A stretch of DNA of 64,000 nt. It comes from Shinella kummerowiae. GTDB taxonomy: Bacteria > Pseudomonadota > Alphaproteobacteria > Rhizobiales > Rhizobiaceae. The notes beneath the pieces are model-generated. The model was not told where the DNA came from. It searched no databases and worked only from the letters and a program-made list of their open reading frames with translations. Of this stretch, positions 18,306 through 26,368 are shown piece after piece. The stretch's first letter is position 1, and each line of letters starts with the position of its first letter. Location of the stretch: positions 496,001 to 560,000 of the forward strand of contig NZ_WUMK01000003.1 of assembly GCF_009827055.1 (NCBI RefSeq), in the 5' to 3' direction. The position numbers were made by a program, and so were the translations under genes.

Positions 18306-19817
18306 CTATGGCAGCGTGATCCACACCGCCTTGGTTTCCATCAGATAGTCGAGCTGCTCCGGGCCGAGGTCCTTGCCGAGGCCCGAATCCTTAAAACCGC
18401 CAAAGGGCATGGACGGGTCGATGGTGCTGTGCGCATTGACGTAGACGGAGCCCGCATGCAGTTGCGGGATCAGCGTGTGCACGCGGGCGAGATCGTTCGA
18501 ATAGATCGCGGTGGCCAGGCCGAAGGGCGTGTCGTTCGCCAGCGAAACCGCTTCTTCCAGCGTATCGAAGGGGCTCGTCACCAGCACCGGCCCGAAGATT
18601 TCCTCGCGCACGATCCGCATGTCCGGCTTGCAATGGGCGAAGATCGCGGGTTCGATGAAATGGCCCGGTCCTTCCGGGCTGCCCCCGCCATGAACAAGCT
18701 TTGCGCCCTCGCGAAGTCCAAGCTCGATATAGCCGGCGACGGCCTTCTTCTGCTGCGCCGAAACCATGGGGCCGATGTAGCAATCACGGTCGAGGCCGGG
18801 CGCCATCTGCAGTGTGCGCGTGACGGCAATCAGCTCGTCGAGGAAGGCATCATGCACCGACCGCTGGATGTAGACGCGGGTGCCGGCATCGCAGACCTGG
18901 CCGGAATTGAAGAACACGCCGTTTGCCACCGCCCGCGCGGCACTTGCCAGATCGGCATCGTCGAGCACCAGCACCGGCGACTTGCCGCCGAGTTCCAGCG
19001 TCACATGCTTGAGATTGCCGACGGCTGCGCGTCCAACCTCCTGCCCAACGGGGGTCGAACCGGTGAAGGTGACCTTGTTGATGCCCGGATGAGTGGACAT
19101 GGCCGCGCCGATGACGCTGCCCTTGCCGGTGACGATGTTGACGACGCCATCGGGAATGCCGGCTTCCTGCACCAGTTCTGCAAAGCGCAGGGTGGAGAGC
19201 GACGTCAGCTCCGCGGGTTTGACAACGACCGTGCAACCGACGGCGAGCGCCGCAGCGACCTTCCAGGCCATGGTCTGCAGCGGGAAATTCCACGGAACGA
19301 TGGCGGCAACGACGCCAAGTGGTTCCTTGCGCGTATAGGCGAGATAGTTGCCGGGAATGGACGGCTCGACGGTGCGGCCGTGAAGCTTGGTCGGCCAGCC
19401 CGCAAAGTAGCGGAAGGTATCGATCGTGCCCTGGATATCAATCTCGCGCGCGAAGGTCACCGACTTGCCCATGTCGATGGCTTCGATCTCCGCCAGTTCG
19501 TCGGCATGGGTTTCGATGAGATCGGCAAGCCGGTGCAGCATCCGCTCACGTTCGAGCGGCTTCAGGCGACGCCATTCGCCGCCGTCGAACTGTTGGCGCG
19601 CGGCAGCGACGGCGCGGTCGAGATCATCCGTCGTGCCCGACGGGCCGTGCGTGATCAGGCCGCCGGTGGACGGTTCGAAAATGTCGAAGGTTGCGCCGTT
19701 GCTGCTCTCGACCCAGGCACCGCCGATGAACATCTTTTGCGATTTGTCGAGAAACCGCCGCGTCGCATCGCTGACGCCGTATTGATCCAGATAATTGCGG
19801 ACTGTTGAGTCCATCAT
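18306..19817 (-). CDS. NAD(P)-dependent aldehyde dehydrogenase (betaine/aminoaldehyde type)
   Basis: 503-residue cytosolic aldehyde dehydrogenase oxidising an aldehyde to its acid. Catalytic Cys309 in 'FFNSGQVCDAG' and general-base Glu275 in 'TLELGGKSP' are intact; the NAD site 'FTGSTPVGQEVG' and 'IVPWNFPL' are present. The sequence resembles betaine-aldehyde and aminobutyraldehyde dehydrogenases. Two ATGs (19817, 19814) follow GGAGGAAAT; the second has slightly better spacing. It probably acts after the GMC dehydrogenase. The following ureohydrolase suggests the acid may carry a guanidino group (inference). Confidence 0.88.
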   Translation of the reverse strand: MMDSTVRNYLDQYGVSDATRRFLDKSQKMFIGGAWVESSNGATFDIFEPSTGGLITHGPSGTTDDLDRAVAAARQQFDGGEWRRLKPLERERMLHRLADLIETHADELAEIEAIDMGKSVTFAREIDIQGTIDTFRYFAGWPTKLHGRTVEPSIPGNYLAYTRKEPLGVVAAIVPWNFPLQTMAWKVAAALAVGCTVVVKPAELTSLSTLRFAELVQEAGIPDGVVNIVTGKGSVIGAAMSTHPGINKVTFTGSTPVGQEVGRAAVGNLKHVTLELGGKSPVLVLDDADLASAARAVANGVFFNSGQVCDAGTRVYIQRSVHDAFLDELIAVTRTLQMAPGLDRDCYIGPMVSAQQKKAVAGYIELGLREGAKLVHGGGSPEGPGHFIEPAIFAHCKPDMRIVREEIFGPVLVTSPFDTLEEAVSLANDTPFGLATAIYSNDLARVHTLIPQLHAGSVYVNAHSTIDPSMPFGGFKDSGLGKDLGPEQLDYLMETKAVWITLP

Positions 19818-19872
19818 ATTTCCTCCTCGCCGGCCGCTATAGGCGTGCCGGCCCTCCTCGGGGGGGCTTCGA

Positions 19873-20850
19873 TCAGCGCTTTTCGGCTTTTGCGTGCATG
19901 ATGCGGCCGATGAGGTTCATGAGAACCTGCGCGGCCAGAATGGCGGTGCCGCCTGTGTGGTCGTAATCCGGCGCGACCTCGACCAGGTCGATGCCGACGA
20001 TGTCGCCGCGTTTGGCAAGTGCCGCCAGGATCTCCAGCACCTCGTAATAGATGAAGCCGCCATGCGACGGCGTGCCGGTGCCCGGCGCAATCGACGGATC
20101 GAAGCCATCGATATCGATGGTGACGTAGTAGCGCGCACCGGCCGGGATGCGGTCCACCACACCGTCCGTGCCCAGCGCCCGGATCTGGCGGACGGAGAGA
20201 ATGTCCGAGCCCATCCTGCGGGCATCCTCATAACCTTCCTTCGCCGTCGAGGAGACGTTGCGGATGCCGAGCTGCGACAGGCCGCTGACATAGGACTTTT
20301 CCGCCGCACGCCGCATCGGGTTGCCATGGCCGTAACGCACGCCATGGCGCTCGTCGACGAAGTCGAGATGGGCGTCGATCTGCACGATATGGATAGGGCC
20401 GTTCTTGGCGCAGTCTTCGGCAAAGGCGTTGACGCAGGGGATGTTGATGGAGTGGTCGCCGCCGAGCACCACCGGCAGCGCACCGGCCTCGAGGATCTTG
20501 CGCACGCCGAACTCGATGTTCGCATGGCTCTTCATCGTGTCGGTGTGGACGATGTCGGCGTCACCGATATCGACGATGGAGACGGCGCCGCTCGGCATAT
20601 AGGTGACGTCATCCTCGTGATCATAGGCACCGCCATGGCCGAAGGAGAACAGCGTCGAGGCCTCGCGGATCGAGCGCGGCCCGAAGCGGGTGCCGGCGCG
20701 CCATTGCGTGCCGCAGTCGAACGGCGCGCCGAGGATCGCCACATCCGCGTCGATGGCGTCCCAATCCGGCTGGTAGGGATATTTGCCGAAGGTGCAGATG
20801 CCGACAAACGGCAGGTTCAGACGACCGGTCTCATACGAATTGCTGCTCAT
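19873..20850 (-). CDS. Agmatinase/guanidino-acid ureohydrolase, copy 1
   Basis: 325-residue Mn-dependent ureohydrolase that releases urea from a guanidino compound. All binuclear-metal ligands are present: His133 in 'LGGDHS', Asp159, His161 and Asp163 in 'DAHLDF', Asp246 and Asp248 in 'DIDGFDPS'. Family members act on agmatine, guanidinobutyrate, guanidinopropionate and other guanidino acids; the specificity loop 'GHGNPMRRAAEKS' does not settle which. GGAGGAGGG sits just before ATG, a strong ribosome site. It is divergent from a LysR gene (92-base gap). A second copy differing by only a few residues lies about 4.5 kb away (24419-25390). Confidence 0.9.
   Translation of the reverse strand: MSSNSYETGRLNLPFVGICTFGKYPYQPDWDAIDADVAILGAPFDCGTQWRAGTRFGPRSIREASTLFSFGHGGAYDHEDDVTYMPSGAVSIVDIGDADIVHTDTMKSHANIEFGVRKILEAGALPVVLGGDHSINIPCVNAFAEDCAKNGPIHIVQIDAHLDFVDERHGVRYGHGNPMRRAAEKSYVSGLSQLGIRNVSSTAKEGYEDARRMGSDILSVRQIRALGTDGVVDRIPAGARYYVTIDIDGFDPSIAPGTGTPSHGGFIYYEVLEILAALAKRGDIVGIDLVEVAPDYDHTGGTAILAAQVLMNLIGRIMHAKAEKR
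19890..20850 (-). repeat. 961-bp direct repeat, copy 1 (ureohydrolase gene)
   Basis: This stretch matches 24430-25390 in the same orientation. In the roughly 260 bases I compared base by base there are about seven differences, mostly silent. Similarity begins within the last codons and stops at the start codon, so the repeat covers the coding sequence and not the flanks. Confidence 0.85.
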
Positions 20851-20927
20851 GTGCCCTCCTCCAAAGGTAGGAGGAGTGTGCCAAAGGCAGAAACATTTAA
20901 AAGCATCTATGATTTCATGTTTACTTG

Positions 20928-20938
20928 TGAATTATTCA
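20928..20938. promoter_or_regulatory. Perfect 11-base palindrome between ureohydrolase and LysR genes
   Basis: TGAATTATTCA reads the same on both strands and has the T-N9/11-A character of LysR boxes. It lies just before the LysR ATG in the 92-base divergent gap, an AT-rich island in GC-rich sequence. It is a likely site for self-regulation and control of the ureohydrolase. Confidence 0.45.
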
Positions 20939-20942
20939 ATGA

Positions 20943-21875
20943 ATGATCAACAAGGTTCGGCAACGCGTCCTCAATCTGTCACTTGGCGACGCCGAGCTTA
21001 GGCTGCTGCGTGTCTTCGCCTCGGTGGTGCAACATGGCGGCTTTACCGCTGCGCAATCGGCGCTCGGCATGACACAGGCGACCATCTCCACCCACATGCG
21101 GCATCTAGAGGAGCGTATCGGCTTGCGCCTGTGCACCCGCGGGCGCAGCGGTTTCCAGCTGACGGAGGAAGGGCGGCTCGTCTACGACGCGGCGCTCGAG
21201 CTCTTCGGCTCATTGGAAAAATTCCAGAGCCGCATCGGCGAGGCGCAGGGTGAGCTTTCCGGCAATCTCAGTTTCGGCACGGTCGATGCGATGATCAGCA
21301 ACCGTGACCTCAATCTTCCCGGCGCGCTCGCCGCTTTTCACGCGGAGGCGCCGCGCGTGCATCTCGAAATCGATGTCGCGGCACCACAAGTCCTGCATCA
21401 GGGTCTCTTGAATGGTGCCTACCAGATCGCGCTCATGCCCTCGGTCGGCAGCGTCATGCCGAATTTCCGCAGCCATCCCGTCTTTTCCGAGGTGCAGAAA
21501 CTCTACTGCGCCGAGGGTCATCCGCTCTTCGACCGTCCCGACGCGGATCTCACCGACGCGCTTCTGGAAGCCCAGTCCTTCGCCGGCCGCACCTACATGC
21601 TGAACGAGACGATCTGCGGCGTGAATTTCAACTGGGCTGCGGCGACGCCGCATATGGAAGGCACGCTGCTTCTCCTGCTTTCCGGCGCCTATATCGGCTT
21701 CCTGCCCGATCACTATGCCGACGAATGGGTACGCAACGGTCGCCTGCGAATCCTCGCGCCCGAGCGCATGACCTTCGAAGACATGTTCCACATCGCCTAC
21801 CCGCGCAACAAACCCTCGCGGGCCGCCGAAACCCTGGCGGCAGCCATCGCCAGGAGCGTGCGCAAGCTGCGCTGA
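20943..21875 (+). CDS. LysR-family regulator, divergent from ureohydrolase
   Basis: 310 residues. The winged helix is 'FTAAQSALGMTQATISTHM' (about residues 33-51), followed by the linker helix and an effector-binding domain. Divergent orientation to the ureohydrolase/ALDH/permease/GMC group suggests it controls them (inference). Its transcript ends against the convergent deacetylase gene, with a hairpin at 21903-21940 between them. Confidence 0.9.
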   Translation: MINKVRQRVLNLSLGDAELRLLRVFASVVQHGGFTAAQSALGMTQATISTHMRHLEERIGLRLCTRGRSGFQLTEEGRLVYDAALELFGSLEKFQSRIGEAQGELSGNLSFGTVDAMISNRDLNLPGALAAFHAEAPRVHLEIDVAAPQVLHQGLLNGAYQIALMPSVGSVMPNFRSHPVFSEVQKLYCAEGHPLFDRPDADLTDALLEAQSFAGRTYMLNETICGVNFNWAAATPHMEGTLLLLLSGAYIGFLPDHYADEWVRNGRLRILAPERMTFEDMFHIAYPRNKPSRAAETLAAAIARSVRKLR

Positions 21876-21902
21876 CAGTCCTTATGGAAAGAGGCAACTG
21901 CG

Positions 21903-21940
21903 CAACAAGGCAGGCAGCCGTTTCACTGCCCACCTTGTTG
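21903..21940. terminator. Hairpin between convergent LysR and deacetylase genes
   Basis: CAACAAGG (21903-21910) pairs with CCTTGTTG (21933-21940), with an inner GCAG/CTGC pairing. Its place between convergent genes suggests a shared terminator, though no T-tract follows. Confidence 0.5.
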
Positions 21941-22011
21941 TCCCGGTTTACGACTGCTTAACCGATGCAGCGCAGCAAATCCTCCCTTTCGAGCGCCCGA
22001 CGTTCCAGCTG

Positions 22012-22902
22012 TCACCGAACCCGGACGGGCTCCGTGTAGTAGGGCAGCCGATCGATCCTCGGTGACCACAATCCCGTGTCGACGACCGTGCGCACATGCG
22101 CGGCGATCTCCTCCATCGGCGCGAACCAGACATCACCTCGTTCGCGAACCTGCTCGAGGAACCGGTGCACCACCTCCCAGCGCGCAAGGCGGCCGGTAGC
22201 GAAGGGATGAACGACCGGCACCCAGAGCGCGCCGTGCCGGTAGGCGGCCTCGAATTCCTGCGCGAAGGCGGCAAAACCCTGCTCGGGCGCGCGGATCGGC
22301 ATCATGTAGTCGAGGTCCATCGACTGGACATATTGCGGCCAGTCGTCGAGGCCCCAATGCGAGGGCAGCTCCACAAGACGGCCGGCTTCGCATTCCAGGA
22401 GATAGGGAATATCGTCCCCCATCAGCGAAGCGTCGTATTCGAAGCCGCGCGAGACGAGCAGGTCGGCCGATCGGTGCGAGAAGTTGTAGAGTGGCGCCCG
22501 CCAGCCGCGCGGACGCTTGCCGCTCGCCTTGACGATCACGGCGATGCTGCGGTCCAGCCAATAGGCCTCGTCCTCATCCGAAAGCTCGCGCGGATGCTCG
22601 TGCAGATAGCCGTGGTGGGCAAGCTCGTGGCCGCCTTCCAGAATGGCCTCAATCGCTTGAGGATACTGCTCTATGCACCAAGCCGGCACGAAGAAGGTCT
22701 GGTTGATGCCGAGCTGGCGGTAGCTTTCCACGATGCGCGGGATCGCCACCTTCGGCCCGTATTGCAGCATGGAGATCCCAGCAACGCGGCTATGGCCATC
22801 CTCGGGATGGGCGATATGGATGAGGCTGTCCGCATCCATGTCGAAGGTGATGCAGGCGGCGCATTTCGCGCCTTTCGGCCAGGGAATGGGGTTCTTGATC
22901 AT
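22012..22902 (-). CDS. Polysaccharide deacetylase (NodB-fold) family hydrolase
   Basis: 296-residue NodB-fold hydrolase. The metal/catalytic motif 1 is 'ITFDMDADSL' (Asp21, Asp23) and motif 2 'GHELAHHGYLHEHP'; the later 'GWRAPLYNFS' is motif 3. There is no signal peptide, so a cytosolic substrate is likely, as for allantoinase (PuuE) or cyclic-imide hydrolases of this fold rather than peptidoglycan or chitin. The start overlaps the SDR stop by four bases (ATGA). Being between ureohydrolase copies and downstream of an NCS1-type uptake gene supports amide or imide chemistry on a nitrogenous compound (inference). Confidence 0.82.
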   Translation of the reverse strand: MIKNPIPWPKGAKCAACITFDMDADSLIHIAHPEDGHSRVAGISMLQYGPKVAIPRIVESYRQLGINQTFFVPAWCIEQYPQAIEAILEGGHELAHHGYLHEHPRELSDEDEAYWLDRSIAVIVKASGKRPRGWRAPLYNFSHRSADLLVSRGFEYDASLMGDDIPYLLECEAGRLVELPSHWGLDDWPQYVQSMDLDYMMPIRAPEQGFAAFAQEFEAAYRHGALWVPVVHPFATGRLARWEVVHRFLEQVRERGDVWFAPMEEIAAHVRTVVDTGLWSPRIDRLPYYTEPVRVR

Positions 22903-23636
22903 GGCATGATGCTCCCGCCATTGCTGCCGACGCCTTGGCCGGTGAAGTAGCGACCGCCGGACCCGGCAAGGAACAGCGCCAGTTCGCCAATCTCCTCCGG
23001 CTTGCCGAAGCGGGCGAGCGGGATGGCAAGTTCCCTGGCACGCCATTCGGGGCTCATGTTGGCCGCACCGAGCATTTCGGTATCGATGGGACCGGGGCAG
23101 ATGGCGTTGACCAGGATGCGCGGCGCGAATTCCTTTGCCCAGGAGCGAACCAGACCGAGCACCCCGTGCTTGGACGCGACATAGGGGGAGAAGGTCTCGC
23201 GGCCGTAGTAAGCCATGTCCGAGGCGATCATGATCACCCGTGCCGGCGCATCCGGAGTGCCGTCCATCAGCCCGATCGCCATCTTGCCGACGAGGAAACT
23301 TCCGCGCAGGTTGATGCCGATCACCCGGTCGAAATCGGCGACCGGGGTTTCCAGCAGAGGCGCTTCGTGAATGACGCCGGCGCAATGCACGACCACATCC
23401 AGACCGCCGAACGCTTGCTTCACCGCGTCGCCGACCGCAAGGACGGCGCCTTCATCGGAGACGTCGCAGGCAAGCGCCAGTGTTTCTATCGCCCCTGCCT
23501 TTGTTGCCGCGGCGGCGGTTTCATCGGGCTTGCGAATATCGGCGAGCGCGACGCGCGCACCGGTTCCGGCAAATGCGAGGGCGCAAGCCGCGCCGATGCC
23601 GCGATAGGCACCTGTAACGAGAACGCGCCGGCTCAT
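22899..23636 (-). CDS. Short-chain dehydrogenase/reductase
   Basis: 245 residues with the Rossmann motif 'VTGAYRGIGAACALAFAGTG' near the N-terminus and the YxxxK catalytic pair in 'FSPYVASKHGVLGLV'. The N-terminal pattern and 'LADIRK' point to NAD(H). It overlaps the flanking genes by four bases on both sides, so the three genes form one translational unit. Substrate unknown; probably oxidation of a hydroxy group. Confidence 0.88.
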   Translation of the reverse strand: MSRRVLVTGAYRGIGAACALAFAGTGARVALADIRKPDETAAAATKAGAIETLALACDVSDEGAVLAVGDAVKQAFGGLDVVVHCAGVIHEAPLLETPVADFDRVIGINLRGSFLVGKMAIGLMDGTPDAPARVIMIASDMAYYGRETFSPYVASKHGVLGLVRSWAKEFAPRILVNAICPGPIDTEMLGAANMSPEWRARELAIPLARFGKPEEIGELALFLAGSGGRYFTGQGVGSNGGSIMP

Positions 23637-24415
23637 GCCATCACCTCGCCGCGGTCGAGCATAAGCCCCTGGCCGGTCATGTCCTTTGCCCCATCGGAGG
23701 CCAGGAAGAGATAGGGAGCGGCGAGGTCTTCCGGCTCCAGCAAGCCGGGCAGAACCTGCGCGCCGACAATTTCGGCCAGCAGGTCCTCTTCGCTGCGGCC
23801 CGTGCGCAACGACATGTTCTTCAGCGACAACATGGCCGCCTCCGTGCGCACCCAGCCAGGGCAGACGGCGTTGACGCGGATACCCTTAGGGCCGAGCTCT
23901 TTGGCCATGACGCGGGTAAAACCGAGATTGGCGTGCTTGGAGGTGATGTATGCAGAAAATTCCGGCACCGCGACACGGCTCCAGATCGAGGCCGTGACGA
24001 TGATGCGCCCGCCCTCCCCCATATGCGGCACGGCATTGCGCGTCACATAGAACGTGCCGTTGGTGTTGATGTCGGTGATGCGGCGGAACGTGTCTTCGAT
24101 TGCGGCATCGGGATCGAGCAGCGGCGTGATGCGCTCCAGCCCCGCATTGTTGACGAGCACGTCGATGCGGCCGAGCGGCGCAAGCGCGGCCTTCACCGCG
24201 GCGCTGTCGGTGATGTCGCATTCGATCGACGCGATCGTGCGGCCGTAACGGGCAGACATTTCCAGCGCTGTATCATGGATGCCTGAACCGGAGGAAAGGA
24301 TCGTTACCTCGGCGCCTGCGGCGGCAAAACCTTCCGCCACCGCCCGGCCGATGCCGCGGCTTGCCCCCGTGACGAGCACGTGCTCGCCGGAAAAATCGTA
24401 GTGAAGTCGTCCCAT
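23633..24415 (-). CDS. Short-chain dehydrogenase/reductase
   Basis: 260 residues: Rossmann 'VTGASRGIGRAVAEGFAAAG', catalytic Tyr/Lys in 'FSAYITSKHANLGFT' and C-terminal 'DMTGQGLMLDRGEVMA'. It starts 3 bases after the second ureohydrolase stop and overlaps the next SDR by four bases. It is clearly different in sequence from its neighbour, so not a tandem duplicate. Substrate unknown. Confidence 0.88.
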   Translation of the reverse strand: MGRLHYDFSGEHVLVTGASRGIGRAVAEGFAAAGAEVTILSSGSGIHDTALEMSARYGRTIASIECDITDSAAVKAALAPLGRIDVLVNNAGLERITPLLDPDAAIEDTFRRITDINTNGTFYVTRNAVPHMGEGGRIIVTASIWSRVAVPEFSAYITSKHANLGFTRVMAKELGPKGIRVNAVCPGWVRTEAAMLSLKNMSLRTGRSEEDLLAEIVGAQVLPGLLEPEDLAAPYLFLASDGAKDMTGQGLMLDRGEVMA

Positions 24416-24418
24416 GGT

Positions 24419-25390
24419 TCAGCCTTTCCTTGCGTGCATGATGCGGCCGATGAGGTTCATGAGAACCTGCGCGGCCAGAATGGCGGTGCCGCCGGTGTGG
24501 TCGTAATCCGGCGCGACCTCGACCAGGTCGATGCCGACGATGTCGCCGCGTTTGGCCAGTGCTGCCAGGATCTCCAGCACCTCGTAATAGATGAAGCCGC
24601 CATGCGACGGCGTGCCGGTGCCCGGCGCAATCGACGGATCGAAGCCGTCGATGTCGATCGTCACGTAGTAGCGCGCACCGGCCGGGATGCGGTCCACCAC
24701 GGCGTCCGTGCCAAGCGCCCGGATCTGGCGGACGGAAAGAATGTCGGAGCCCATTCTGCGGGCATCCTCATAGCCTTCCTTCGCCGTCGAGGAGACATTG
24801 CGGATGCCGAGCTGCGACAGGCCACTGACATAGGACTTTTCCGCCGCACGGCGCATCGGGTTGCCGTGGCCGTAGCGCACGCCATGACGCTCGTCGACGA
24901 AGTCGAGATGGGCGTCGATCTGCACGATATGGATCGGGCCGTTCTTGGCGCAGTCCTCGGCAAAGGCGTTGACGCAGGGGATGTTGATGGAGTGGTCACC
25001 GCCGAGCACCACCGGCAGCGCGCCGGCCTCGAGAATCTTGCGCACGCCGAACTCGATATTGGCGTGGCTCTTCATCGTGTCGGTATGGACGATGTCGGCA
25101 TCGCCGATATCGACGATGGAGACGGCGCCGCTCGGCAGATAGGTGACGTCATCCTCATGATCATAGGCACCGCCATGGCCGAAGGAGAATAGCGTCGAGG
25201 CTTCGCGGATCGAGCGCGGCCCGAAGCGGGTGCCGGCGCGCCATTGCGTGCCACAGTCGAACGGCGCGCCGAGGATCGCCACATCCGCATCGATGGCGTC
25301 CCAATCCGGTTGGTAGGGATATTTGCCGAAGGTGCAGATGCCGACAAACGGCAGGTTCAGACGACCGGTCTCATACGAATTGCTGCTCAT
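24419..25390 (-). CDS. Agmatinase/guanidino-acid ureohydrolase, copy 2
   Basis: Ureohydrolase with the same metal ligands as copy 1. Over the shared length I see only Met85 to Leu and Gly230 to Ala plus a different C-terminus (HARKG instead of HAKAEKR). ATG at 25390 matches the copy 1 start; an in-frame ATG at 25396 would add MT. Unlike copy 1 there is only a weak ribosome site (GGA), so translation may differ. It sits at the end of the BMP-type ABC importer genes and heads the SDR/deacetylase set, so the two copies may belong to different transcription units with the same substrate class. Confidence 0.9.
   Translation of the reverse strand: MSSNSYETGRLNLPFVGICTFGKYPYQPDWDAIDADVAILGAPFDCGTQWRAGTRFGPRSIREASTLFSFGHGGAYDHEDDVTYLPSGAVSIVDIGDADIVHTDTMKSHANIEFGVRKILEAGALPVVLGGDHSINIPCVNAFAEDCAKNGPIHIVQIDAHLDFVDERHGVRYGHGNPMRRAAEKSYVSGLSQLGIRNVSSTAKEGYEDARRMGSDILSVRQIRALGTDAVVDRIPAGARYYVTIDIDGFDPSIAPGTGTPSHGGFIYYEVLEILAALAKRGDIVGIDLVEVAPDYDHTGGTAILAAQVLMNLIGRIMHARKG
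24430..25390 (-). repeat. 961-bp direct repeat, copy 2 (ureohydrolase gene)
   Basis: Near-identical partner of 19890-20850, same orientation, with starts about 4.5 kb apart. Recombination between the copies would delete the LysR, deacetylase and both SDR genes and leave one ureohydrolase. Confidence 0.85.
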
Positions 25391-25429
25391 GGTCATTCCA
25401 TTTCTGTTGGGTGAAGACGAAGGGGGCGC

Positions 25430-26368
25430 TTATTTTCCGCCCCGAACATATTTGATGCCGATGGCTCCCGGCGGGCGCACACGACCGGCGAAGACGACGA
25501 GCGCGACGAAGGAGGCCAGGAACGGCACCATCGAGAAGAGCTGGTAGGGCACATCCGGATTGTTGAACTGCAGGCGCAGTTGCAGGGCTTCCGAAAAGGC
25601 AAAGAAGATGCAGGCGGCAAAGACGAGCGCCGGGTTCCAGCGCCCGAGGATGACGGCGGCAAGCGCGATCCAGCCCTTGCCCGCGCTCATGTTCTCGGTG
25701 AAGACGAACACCTGGCAAAGCACGAGATAGCAGCCGCCGAGCCCGCCGAGCATGCAGCTTGCGATGACGCAGAGTGCGCGAACTGCCGGAACGCTGACGC
25801 CAACCGTATCAGCCGCAATCGGGTAATCGCCGATGGCACGCACGATGAGCCCCCAGGGCGTGCGATAGAGGAACCAGAAGGACAGCGGCACGGCGAGATA
25901 CATCAGGTAGGCCAACGGATCCTGATTGAACAGCACTGGCCCGATGACCGGAATGGACGAAAGCACGGGGATCGCCATCGGCGAGAAGCCCGGCAGGGTC
26001 GAGGTGGCATCCGCCCCGAGGATGAGGCGCGCCAGATAGGATGTCAGCCCCAGCACCAGGATATTGATCGCGATGCCCGTCACGAGCTGGTTGATGCCGA
26101 GACTGACCGCAAGGCCGGCAAGGATGCAGCCGATGGCGGCCGCGGCCAAGAGCCCGACAAGGAGGCCGCCGACCGGCGTTCCCGTAAGATAGGCCCCCGT
26201 CGCCGCGCCAAAGGCGCCGCCAAGAATGCAGCCCTCCAGCGAGACATTGAACACGCCCGCCCGCTCCGAAAGCACGCCGCCGAGCGCGGCGAAAACGATG
26301 GGAATGGACAGTCTGAGGACGGTGGAGAAAAAATCCACCCAGGCCGACATATCACCCAGCAAACTCAT
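25430..26368 (-). CDS. BMP-type ABC transporter permease (second permease)
   Basis: 312-residue inner-membrane permease of the branched-chain/ribose/nucleoside class. 'FAALGGVLSERAGVFNVSLE' near the N-terminus is the hallmark of the YufQ/BmpC-type permease, with about eight to ten helices after it. It overlaps the preceding permease by four bases. Together with a second permease, a double ATPase and a BMP-family binding protein it makes a complete importer, a class known for purine nucleosides and related compounds. Confidence 0.9.
   Translation of the reverse strand: MSLLGDMSAWVDFFSTVLRLSIPIVFAALGGVLSERAGVFNVSLEGCILGGAFGAATGAYLTGTPVGGLLVGLLAAAAIGCILAGLAVSLGINQLVTGIAINILVLGLTSYLARLILGADATSTLPGFSPMAIPVLSSIPVIGPVLFNQDPLAYLMYLAVPLSFWFLYRTPWGLIVRAIGDYPIAADTVGVSVPAVRALCVIASCMLGGLGGCYLVLCQVFVFTENMSAGKGWIALAAVILGRWNPALVFAACIFFAFSEALQLRLQFNNPDVPYQLFSMVPFLASFVALVVFAGRVRPPGAIGIKYVRGGK

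Noticed and set aside
22903-23385. N-terminal extension of the deacetylase
   Set aside because: It overlaps the SDR gene in another frame; the true start overlaps the SDR stop by ATGA.
20065-25200. Composite transposon flanked by the ureohydrolase repeats
   Set aside because: The repeats are plain metabolic genes without transposase, terminal inverted repeats or target duplications; duplication or gene conversion explains them better.
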